Shown here: one piece after another, positions 1 through 9,752 of the stretch
Numbering within the stretch: position 1 is the stretch's first letter
Layout: each line of letters opens with the position of its first letter
Source: Opisthorchis felineus
Taxonomy: Eukaryota > Platyhelminthes > Trematoda > Opisthorchiida > Opisthorchiidae
Direction: 5' to 3'
DNA: 64,000 bases
Assembly: GCA_004794785.1 (NCBI GenBank)
Contig: SJOL01004195.1
Span: forward strand, 1-64,000
Notes under the pieces: generated by a model
What the model was told of the DNA's origin: nothing
What the model saw: the letters and a program-made list of their open reading frames with translations, nothing else
Databases searched by the model: none
Made by a program: the position numbers and the translations under genes

Positions 1-2587
1 TCCCCGGTTGCCTGAAAGCTTCCAGCGAGTGTGCGATTTCATGGTGAGCGGCATAGAACTGCTAACCGAATGGTTGCGTGGTCGATTCTATCAATGTCAG
101 CTTGATGAATGGTGATGAGAATGGAAGTCCGGTTACGGCTGGGGTTCGCGGGTTCCAAACGCCGTTTTACCAATCCTTCGTGGTAAGTCTAACAAATCAC
201 GATACCTGTTCGTTTCAGTTCGACCAAGTCACATTTCGTCCCACAAGAACTACATTATCTTCCATCCTCAAATCAGCCCCCGTTTCGCTGAGCACACCAG
301 TTTAGTACACATAGCGAACTCCAAGTTGTTTGTTTCATGAAAGTACACAAGCCTTTATCACGTGGACACGTTCAACTTGACGGTATGTCAGTCAGGCCTT
401 TGTCAAACTGGATTCTGCCTTGTACTCTTGGGAATAGTGTTTGGTGCTTCGAGTTGGTGGCGGCTCTGCTTGATGCCTTTTGACATTTTGCTCCTTCATT
501 CTCTTCTTCCGGTGATTGTATGCAGAGCGTGAACAATATGTGCATATTTGAGCAGGACGCTTTTCCAGACCGATCGATTTGCCTCGCATGTAGACGAGGT
601 CTTGGAAACTACGGTGTTTCAGATATTACCGGATCATATTTGAAAATACCTAAGTTCATTGCATTGTCTGCAACTTCTATGTATTGATGATTTATTTATA
701 CCAGCGTATTTCACAGGTCAACTAATACCTCAGATTTGGAAAACAGTGCATAATGAAGTAAAATATCGCAACTTGGCGGTAGATGTATGTCGCCTCAAAC
801 GGACGAAATTTCCCGACAATTCTACAGCTATAATAATTTGTGGAACTTTCCACAGCCCAAAGTATGCTCGCAGATGCAAGATATGCAGGAGGAACACTCC
901 TGTATCTAAATTTTGTCTCGTACCTTCTGCTCCAGTAGTCGCATGCCAAATCGTGTGTACTCGTACCTCGAGAAGTTTTGTTCCGAGTAATCATCGTGGT
1001 ACAAACATTCAATGATATCCGATAACTCGTACGAGTCTTGAAGAACGTAAGGCTTGCAGATGATAATGATCTAAAGATGACCTAAGCCTGTTGGTCGAGT
1101 TTTCTGGTACACAGCCCGTCGTACCCGTCGTATTTAGGTCGTGTTTGCTGGCAGCATTGTTTTTCATTACAAATGGCGAAAAATAGAAAGCTTTCTGTAG
1201 CCGGCCCCGGGGAGTTGTCAAATAATTTGAGGCCAGGTTCTTACACAGAGTCCAGTAAACACATGGCCACCGGTAGTCGAATGAACCGCGTCATCAAAGG
1301 GGAGATCTCAGGAGGTCAGCTGTTCGTGTTAACCGAACACCACGTCGATTAGACGGATGTCACATGTGGGCTACAGATTAAACAAAGGCACGTCATGATT
1401 GGTCAGAATGCCAGCCATTCTGAATCTAGCATCTATAGCTCGGCGCTTCTAGCCTCGTCACGAAATCTCTAGCGCGACGTTGTGGAACATTCTGTGATGA
1501 TCCCATAAATACAGGTGTAATGAGCCTCTTTTCTCCATAAGGGGCTGTCCCAGGCTAGAGTGCCTTTCGATGTACCATAGTTGGCGGAGCAGGAAGCGAA
1601 CTACCGACATAGAAGTCAAACCACCGTTTGCAGTACACCACACGATATAAATAAGCGCTTTCGTGGCTGCATGTAAACGAGCAGTCTACATGAAAGGCAG
1701 ATAGAATAAAGATCCTAGGCTCACCGTTGCGCAGAGCCAATCCTTTGGTTATCGACTTATTATTTTATTGTTTAAGATAACAGTCAAATGTCTATTTGGG
1801 CGCGGTGGGTTGAACGTCGTTCTGATGTTACAGTGAAAGAAGCGTTGTGGAATCGAGCGCCCACAAGCCGTTTTTATTTCCTCATTCTTAATCTTTCGCC
1901 CTGATTAACTGTTGCTTGGTCGTATGTGGTTTTCAAATTCAATGCTTTCTTTTTTGGCAGAAAAGGTTTGTCTGGAGAAGATTTCGCTATCCAAAAAATT
2001 GATCAGCTCCCTATACGATACATTCCAACATTATACAAAACTGATGACTGAAATCCTGAACAACCTTATGGTTGTGTAGACAAACTGTTTGTTGATGCTG
2101 AAATTGTTCCGCTTCTTGTCTGCGTCATGTTTGAACTCCTCGTTCTGTTGAATTTTCTGCTTCAACAGGCATGCTTCCTACTGTTTGACGCAGAATTCGT
2201 TATCAACTACTAACCTTTCCCCTATCTGACACTTGAATTTCGTTTGCTCTCCTTTACTTTTATCTACTTCCCAAGAGGTCATGCGCATGAACAAATACGA
2301 AAGCCTTCACTAGAGCTCTCAGTTTTATCTTTCAAATGGAACCTGGTAGTGGAGCTGAAACGAAGCTCGTGCACAGGTTGTCGACCATATGCATTGAATA
2401 AATGGTAGCCATAGTGTCCACACTGTGCTCCGTATTTGTGGCATTCGCGACAAAAATATGAAACGTTCGAAAGTTGCGGACGCTAAGTGTGAAAATGTAA
2501 TCCCTTTGCAAACATTGCAGACCTCCTAAACATCTTGACACACCTATCAGAAATTATGAAAACCACTTCTAACCGGTTGTGCACAAC
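1..2587. other. Anonymous non-coding stretch
   Basis: No gene, RNA or repeat was recognised. The longest frames reach about 118 codons (659-1015) and have an open antisense frame of similar length. They show no recognisable domain or biased composition, so they look like chance frames for DNA of this base composition. Confidence 0.5.
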
Positions 2588-2740
2588 CAGCGACCCATCG
2601 CTGCTCCCCACCACGCTCCCTAACAACGCACTGATGACGTCGCCACGATTGGTAATGAAACATTTGCAATCAAATCACCCAGCTCATCGAACAAACGAAT
2701 GACCATCTAAGCTACCTGAGCTACCAACATTCTCCTCTAT
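2588..2740 (-). repeat. SINE-like repeat, family A, copy 1
   Basis: About 150 bp that matches copies at 20077-20224 (same strand) and 48689-48822 (opposite strand) along nearly the whole length. Shared blocks on the plus strand include GCACTGATG, a run around ATTGGTAATGAAAC, and the end block CTACCTGAGCTACCAACAT. Read on the minus strand the element begins with TTGGTAGCTCAGGTAG, which resembles a tRNA A box (RNA polymerase III promoter). No clear B box was found, so the tRNA origin is an inference. No target duplication was identified. Confidence 0.7.
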
Positions 2741-3632
2741 TTCAAAACTGCTAGAAGCTCCGAAAATGTCCACAAAGGCCAGTTCATAGCCCTTTGTGTT
2801 CAAGTGGATGAGCATTGGACACATACTCAGAATGTTCCAGTTATTAAATGGGGATTTAGTTCACAAAACCATTATCGCTAACGGAAATAAACTAGTATGT
2901 AATGCTGGCACCCAGTTTTATAAGCGCGTGAAAAATACTAATCGTAATACTAATGGCAGTAAACAATAATAGTAGAGAGTGGAAATGGTAACAAGGGGTG
3001 AACACTTACAGTCGAAATTCCCCACGTCTTTGGGAGCAACTATTAAGATCAATTTGTTTGCACCTACAAACGTCAATGGAGTGATAACATCTCTGCATCA
3101 TGTAGGCGAAACACGCCGCTACGTGACTCTGGAAAATTCTTTTTCAAACTTACCCAAAATAAACCTATCGCACGGGAACCGTATACGAGCTGTGTGGTCA
3201 GGAGATGATGGCATGCTCGCCGCTGAGAGCGCTACGTGCCAGGAAATGAAGTATTAGCTGGAGGTTGTTGCGGAGTTTGCAGCATTCATATTATTTTATC
3301 GTTTATTTTTAAAGAGCACGGTCACAGACATAGAAAGTAAATGTAAGCGATGGATGTGGAAGGGTTACAGGAGAATAATAAACAAAAACAGAGGAGCATC
3401 TCATTCGAAGTCATGCCACCAACAGTTCCAGTCAGACTAGATGAATCTCAACGTATGTAAGAATGTTTGATATGGAAACACGCGTGTAAAGACCAACAAC
3501 CGGGGAAAAGACAGACAATACTGAATGCTCTTCAAGGCGCGGTAAGCGCTAGCACAGTCAAGAATCGCACATCAGGCACAAAGTGTCCGTCATACTGGGT
3601 CTGGTGTGAGAGTCAAAGACAAGAATGCACGC
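2741..3632. other. Anonymous stretch 3' of the R2-like element
   Basis: No gene is recognised. Because the R2-like frame ends at 3633 on the minus strand, its 3' untranslated region should lie in the right-hand part of this stretch. I could not find a poly(A) or simple-repeat tail that would fix the 3' end. Confidence 0.4.
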
Positions 3633-6600
3633 TCAACGCCATGTACCACGCATAAAAGTGTTGTAAGTACGAAGAGAGCCCACAATGTCAGGCAAACGCA
3701 AGTCACTGACTGTGACCTTAGTAAGTCCAGTCCAATATCAGCCTTGACGGACTGAGGAAAACAGATCCCTCGATAAGAAATGATCATCGGTTGGTGGACC
3801 AAAAAGTCGACATCACAACCGGTTACACGTAGGGCTGAGATTATGGCGAGGTAATATTCATCAACACCCTACTTCTGCTTCTTCTCATTCCACACAGTTA
3901 CTCCGCGCCCATCTGAGACTATGCTGACGTCTATCACAGTTGTTCGGCGCTCCCCAATTGCAATTAGGCCAGGCTTGATGAAAGACGTCGAAGTAGGTGC
4001 TCTCAATTCCTCAAATATGGTGTATCGCAGGCGACGGAAACGTTTCGCGAGTTCTCTTGCAACCCGATTATGACGAGCACATCTTGCATCATGCGTGATC
4101 TAGCAGGACTGCAAAATATGCACCAAACTCTCCGGTTGGCCAGTTTCCACGACATAAGATCATCTGGCCACCATGACCATGCCGAGCGCTTCTAACTCTC
4201 GTCCTGAGCAGCTTGAATCGGAGCTGGATACCGCGGATAAATATCCGAGGAAACACTAGTTCTGGAAATACGAGCCATCGATTCGAAAGGGCAGAAGCGA
4301 CCAACTCTCGTAAACCGCGACCCTCAACGGTGTTGTGCAGATTATCAACCCAAGCAGCCACCAGCTCTTCCTTGGTGTTTACGCATGCACCATGGACTCG
4401 GATCGGAAGGCTGAAATCCCGAACAATCTTGCCAAATGCGGAATCGTTGACTACATTGCGTAGTACTCGGCACTGGGTAGAAAAGAGCTTTTCCATACGC
4501 GCTCTCCGCTGCATCGGGATTGTTGCACTCAGACTTGGGATACCAAGTCCCCCATGTTGTTTACCGGCGTGGATGTAGCTGATCGGGGTGTCTTTCGGTA
4601 GACGTAGCCAGCCACGAATAGATTGCCTGATGTAGTTGTCCAACCTTTTGAGCGTGTTTCGGTGGACTTGGCCGAGCACGAGCGAATATGTCAGCCTCGG
4701 TATCAGGTAGTTCCTCGTGATCTCCATTCTTTGATGCGGCTTCAACGGGGCACGCGTCACCTCATCGAGCAGTTTGAGCAGATGCTGTCGGTGGTTGAAG
4801 ACCCCTTTCCCCTTGAATGTAAAGGGAATGCCCAAATATGTTACGGTGTCTGTCGGACCCAGAGGAGTGATGAGTTCCTCGGCGAAGCAAAATGGTTCGA
4901 CTGAGACTGCTATCGCCCGATGTTTCCTGTCCCCACAAATCACCATCGCTTTCGTCTTTCGGGCGTTTATCTTCATACCAGCTCTTCCCAACTCGACCGC
5001 AGCAGCTTCAAGCTTCTCTTTAAGGCGAGCCTGACTTTCTGCACACACGACCCAGTCGTCAGCGAAGGCAAAACCATCTACTAGGGTGTCATGGAACTGA
5101 TATCCCAGTTGCGGCATCGACAATCCAAGAACCTCATCCATTGCCATGATGAACAATAATGGGGAGAGTGGATCTCCTTGCCTCACACCTCTGTGGCAGT
5201 GAAACTCGGAATTGGGGAAAACTGCTACAGCATTCTCATAGGACTGTGCGATGTATCGAACTAGAGGTGACGGTGCTCCAAACGCCTTGGCAGATCTGAC
5301 GATTGTGTCATGCGAAACCGAATCAAACGCTTTCGAGATATCAACAAACGCCAAGCTGAGGTTAGAAGCAGTCGCTGAAGAGTGACGAAGCAGGGCATGT
5401 TACAGCAACGTAGCTTTCAAACAACCGTCTCGATGTAGAAATGAAAAATGGAGTGAGGGCAGTTGCAATCTACGACTCCAGCGATCTGCGAGCACGTTAT
5501 GAAATCATCGGACAAGAATGGGTGGCACGGAGATGGGTCTCAGTTGGTCCGCTGAAGTCGGATTTGGGACCTTTGGAACTAGAGTAATACTAGCACGACA
5601 CAGATGTGGAGAACAATCCCCGGATAATAAGAGTAAGTTGAAACACCCAGCGAGCGCGTTAGCATCGAGCCGGTGGAGCATCTTGGGCGTTAGCTCGTCC
5701 AGACCTGGGGACGAATTGCCCATAACACGGGTTGTACGGCCGACTTTCTCTCCTGTAATTGGCTCGATCAAACTCCAATCGGATGGTAGTACTACGCGAC
5801 TTGGCCGGCTATCCACGTGTTTTGGAGCTGAGAGCACCTGTTTCCAAGAGTGCTCGGCGTCCGGAGGTAGGCCGCAGTTACTTGTGTATAGATCCTTCCA
5901 TGACTCATCGAACACAGCAGACGCTGCATCTTTCCGTCTTTGTGGTATATGATTTGGATGGCGGCGTAATTGGCTCGGCAGATCTGCTTTCGGTTGACCT
6001 GCACCCGATTGGCTAGCTGACGACAGCGTCGGGATACCGTTTTCCAGGTGTGTGGAAATGTCTTGGAGGCGTGGAGGTCCGGAAGTGGCAAGACTTGCTC
6101 CGGTGTCATGATTGAAGAATACAACCCTCGGGCAAATGCCAGAAGGTCAACACTGGCAAACAAACTGTCAGCATGGGATTCCAAGATTGACATGGCGCAA
6201 TCCACGGTTTGTTTAAATTTAGACTGTATAGTCATCGGCTTCTGACGAGTAGGCCGCTATTTGACCGTTGGTTTGGTCAGGGCCACCAGCTGATGATTCT
6301 TCCTGTTGTGCTTCCCAGTTAAGCACCCGTAACCTGGTTTTAATGCTGGTAGCCGATCAACCAGGAAAATACTGCTCTAATCTCGTGAACAGCGCGGTTT
6401 GCGTGTCACAAGACGGGTATAAATTGCTATCCAGGCGCAAGAGCGATTGTGACTCTTGCTGGGACCAGCGGGCTTCGGAATACTTCACTCGGCCAAGCTT
6501 ATTTGCATTATGCTGGGTGGGGTGTACGTGCCGGCGATGTTGACTCAGGCCATGTTCGTACCAACACTTTCATTGTTGTGAACTCGATGGTGGGCTACCA

Positions 6601-6765
6601 AGCCAGCTTTCGATTTGCAACTTAACACTTAACTCACCCAGATTGACGTCCGGGCTAGCCAGTCGGCGCCACGAGGAGAGAGTTCGGAGCACCGACTATC
6701 GTTTGAGCCTTCCTACTCCTGTCCTGACGCAATTATGACGATGTAGTTTTGCCAGCCGATGGCAT
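3633..6765 (-). pseudogene. R2-like non-LTR retrotransposon polyprotein, near full length, inactive
   Basis: Reading the minus strand downwards: a possible start (MPSAGKTT) at 6765; half of a C2H2 zinc finger (HGLSQHRRHVHP) near 6557; a Myb-like stretch (ARWSQQESQSLL) near 6475 followed by LEQYFPG and SIKTRLRVLNW; reverse transcriptase with LRPISVPPILVR (near 5515), DISKAFDSVSHD, RQGDPLSPLL, FADD (residues 97-100 of the 4089-5354 frame) and YLGIPF; then a knuckle remnant with HILQSC and RCARHN, and an endonuclease segment ending VIDVSIVSD. The final frame closes with SLRTYNTFMRGTWR and a stop at 3635-3633. This domain order is that of the R2-type elements with a restriction-like endonuclease. 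The frame is dead: in-frame stops between 5354 and 5505, frameshifts near 5950, 4110 and 3690, stops in the N-terminal part, a lost cysteine, and KPG where the family has the catalytic PD. The flanks are not 28S rDNA, so it is not at the classical R2 site. The exact N-terminus is uncertain. Confidence 0.9.
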
Positions 6766-7374
6766 CCAGTCATCTGCAAGCCGCATCAAGTGAGACGCAG
6801 CCAACAAATGCCTCACACCAGTCAAACTAGCTATGGCCATTTTCATTTCGCGTCACCACTTCATAATCCACCTTCCACAGTCTTTCCCAACAAGGGAGTA
6901 GAGCTAAAGACGGTCGATCTACATCCTCAAGTGTCTTATAATGATTTCAAATGGATATGAGAAGACATAAGAGCCCGAGGAAAGTTTCTGAATACATGAA
7001 AGTTATCCCAGAATGGAGAAGCTTACGTACCCATGCGTAAAGTAGTGTGATCAAACCATGATCTTTGAGATCTGCAATTCTGCCTGAGTATTCAATCATG
7101 GGCGTATCATAGCTCCCTGAATGACAAGCAATGCCGTCACGAAATGGTGACCACTTAGTTATCTTTACTAAGGATATCCGAGGTTATATCAAAGGATATA
7201 TCAAGGATATATCAAGAATATATCAAGACCGAAAATAATCCAGCTTGGTGGTCTACCGGGATGTGGATGCTGAGGTTCAAAATACGGACATCCCGGGCTC
7301 CATAAATGAACGTAAGAAAACGGCGTTTGCAGCAGAAGAATCAAATGAGCTTTTGGCTGGAGGCAACAGGCTGC
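6766..7374. other. Anonymous stretch with an 11-bp tandem repeat
   Basis: No gene is recognised. It probably includes the 5' flank of the R2-like element. The only structure seen is the short tandem repeat at 7182-7226. Confidence 0.4.
7182..7226. repeat. 11-bp tandem repeat (AAGGATATATC)
   Basis: Three to four imperfect units of AAGGATATATC (one starts AAAGG, one has AAGAA) follow a diverged unit that begins near 7170. It is AT-rich and of no known function. Confidence 0.75.
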
Positions 7375-7515
7375 CATCATAAACTGGGTTAAAACGAGTC
7401 TCCTGTCAAACCCACCTTCGTGTGCAAATGAGAGTGGTTGTCAAAACCAAATAAGCTGTTCTTTCTGGGGGTGTGTTAGCGGTTAATTTGGACCCAGGTT
7501 CAACAGATCTTCAGC
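7375..7515 (+). repeat. Family B (hammerhead repeat) fragment
   Basis: Matches the part of family B upstream of the ribozyme, given in ribozyme-sense orientation: AAACTGGGTT, GAGTCTCCTGTCAAA and GTGCAAATGAGAGTG correspond in order to the blocks seen in the copies at 25305, 41726 and 54275. A looser match continues through ATTTGGACCCAGGTTCAA. The ribozyme core itself is not present. Confidence 0.6.
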
Positions 7516-9364
7516 TTGAATCATTGAAAATTCCAAACTGCCCGATTTTCTTTCAGGACGTCCTTACCTCAATTTTCTCTACGGTCATCAACCCGCTCCA
7601 ACATGTTGTTCTAATTGCCTTCACAGCATGGCGCCTATGAAAAAAAATCAAAATCAAACCCAGCATGCCGGATTTTGGATGTAATCCTGATTAAAAAGGG
7701 TCGATGCAATACTTAGCTTTTGGGGAAAAACCTAGCACAAACAATCTATCCGAGCAGGTTGTTTTCCGATTACTCATTCGAAGGTGCAGAGATATGAGAC
7801 AAAATTGTCATATGAAAACCAGGGATACAGCAGTAGATAACTTTACAGTTTAGCAGATAAATTATTAGACTAGCGAATGAAGCAGACCCTAAGTCTACCT
7901 TTCCTTTGGCTAACTCGCAGATTTTAGATAATTTGCGGGTTAAAAGTTGCCCTAATATTACTACATTCTAACAATCTTATATACAGAGAAGTCACATACC
8001 ACTAGGTACAGCGAAGTTAAACTGGAATTCATCGTCCCTTAATACTGAGCCGTTATTTGACACCCAGCAGATTTCTCGGTTTCACGCGTTTAGCGAAGAT
8101 CTGATTGGGCTGACATCAACATTAGACCTCTTAGAGGTCGAATTTTTTTCGGACAGAAGATTTTTGAGGTCACCCGAGAAACAGTCTCTTCCAGTTGAAT
8201 TATCGAGTAAGTTAAACAACAAAGTGCGAGAGGAGTTAATCATTCGACAAGGGAAATAATGGCTCCAGTGTCGATTCCGCGCAGCCGGTCAGTCGAATTA
8301 TCATTTAGAGGGTGTTTTCAGAGTGGCAACGGCAAGATTACTATTCGTTGAAAACTCCATGTTCAGAGTGGCACTTACAGAATAAATGTTTTTATTCACC
8401 TTGTTGTCCTGTAAAAACGGTTTGTTCTGACAATGCTCCAGTGATGCTCACTAAGTAAACTCCTAGCTCGTTGTCTTGCCAACGAGAAGGTTTTGTTATC
8501 CTAAAGGAATATGAATTCATCTAAGTTGGCCGAAGGGTAGTAAGCGCAAACTGGCCATCAAGTTGCATAGAGACGTCAGAGTTGTCAGATCAAAGGCTGA
8601 TGATTAATGATCGATATCCTGGTGATTAAATGCAGGTAGGCCTCTGAACATACACTTAGACTACCGCTAACTCTGTATGGTAGAACTAAGCGTGAAGCCT
8701 ACATAAACGCAGGCACAGGGAGTATACGAAAGGAATCGTTTGCATTTTCGGATCATGCATGTCCGGCAATTGTTCCGCGGTTTTCTTCGTGAATTAACAT
8801 GGTGTGGGTTAACTGCGACAGAGTCACATTCTGTAGAAGCATGTGACCTGGACGGTCCAGAAACAGGGCTGGACATTCTATACTTTTGTTGTTAGCAAAT
8901 GGTCCTAAGGATATCTCCACGCGATTTTATAAACAGAAAAACTGCTAAAGTCTTTACTGGCAGCTACTTTGCGTGCACCTGTTTGACATCCCTGGTTTGT
9001 ACAAACCTAGCCAACCAGACACTATACATTGTCCAATATCTTTCAGATGATGAACGTTGAAAGTATTGCTACCAAACGGGGTGACCAGAAAACATTCAGA
9101 CTGAACAAACCATGAGCGAGGAAGACGCGCGAGGCAAATTCCCCGAAAACCTAATGGGGTTAGTACATAACTGTTCTAACATTGTTCCTAATGGAACTGC
9201 GCTGGAATTTTTTATCGTTATGGCCAAAACTCTGCTGTCCATGTGATAGAGGTGACTGATTAGCGACTGAAGTACAGTCTGAGAACCTATCTGATTATAC
9301 TAGCGATTTGGTTCAAACCTCACCAGTCAAAGTAGACCGCCGCTGATACTGTCCGGTCAGCTGC
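7516..9364. other. Anonymous non-coding stretch
   Basis: No gene or recognisable repeat. The only frames are short and without recognisable content. The right end may include an unrecognised 5' part of the adjacent Penelope-like element. Confidence 0.4.
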
Positions 9365-9591
9365 AACTACCAGTACGGTCACGCTAATATGGCTCACAGA
9401 AGTCAAACTGAAACGCATCTAAGTGCACTAAGAAGGACGAACGGCATAGTGCTAACAAAACTTGACAAAGGTTTAGGTATAATATTTATGAACACATATT
9501 ACTACCTCAAAAAGATGATGCAAATCTCGAAGGACACTTCGAAGTTTAACAGCGAGAAACAGTTGGCAGTTTCCGTTGTTGAACGATGAGT

Positions 9592-9740
9592 GGTGATAAG
9601 TCGTGCCTATGTGAGAGCTAATCACACTGCTAATCAGCCCCTCATGGCCAAATGTATAATTGTTCAACCAGTGGCCGGAAGGTTGCGGGCTCGAACCTCT
9701 GAGTTTCGTGCGATCCACCCTACTGATGAATCCCAACAAG
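9592..9740 (+). repeat. Short insertion inside the Penelope-like element (family C)
   Basis: The PLE frame is continuous in meaning up to KQLAVSVVER (about 9589) and resumes with KQLKNCLKRL at about 9745. The roughly 150 bp between do not fit the protein. The insertion is flanked by GATGA at 9584-9588 and at 9741-9745, a possible short target duplication. It contains GGCCGGAAGGTTGCGGGCTC followed by GAACC; GGGCTCGAACC read on the minus strand is a tRNA B-box-like GGTTCGAGCCC. Similar text (GGGCCGGCAGGTTACAGGGC then TCGAAC) occurs near 33538. It ends in a hammerhead-like core described separately. Confidence 0.5.
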
Positions 9741-9752
9741 GATGAAACAGTT
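9723..9752 (+). ncRNA. Hammerhead-like core at the edge of the insertion
   Basis: The sequence holds CTGATGA, then a 4-bp stem ATCC/GGAT closed by the loop CAACAA, then GAAA and a very short ACAGTT segment that could form a minimal stem III with the site GTT. All core bases of a type I hammerhead are present. No convincing stem I pairing was found between the bases before CTGATGA and those after GTT, and the right half may be original PLE coding sequence, so the match could be partly fortuitous. Confidence 0.45.

Noticed and set aside
365..405. Short similarity to 39170-39212 (CGGTATGTCA and GCCTTTGT, then AACTGGAT)
   Set aside because: Only about 35 bases with gaps; too short to call a repeat family from two instances.
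659..1015. 118-codon open frame
   Set aside because: It has a 96-codon frame on the opposite strand over the same place, no recognisable domain, and a length expected by chance in 64 kb of such DNA.
4213..5034. Plus-strand open frames of up to 121 codons
   Set aside because: They are antisense shadows of the R2-like reverse transcriptase, which is clearly on the minus strand.
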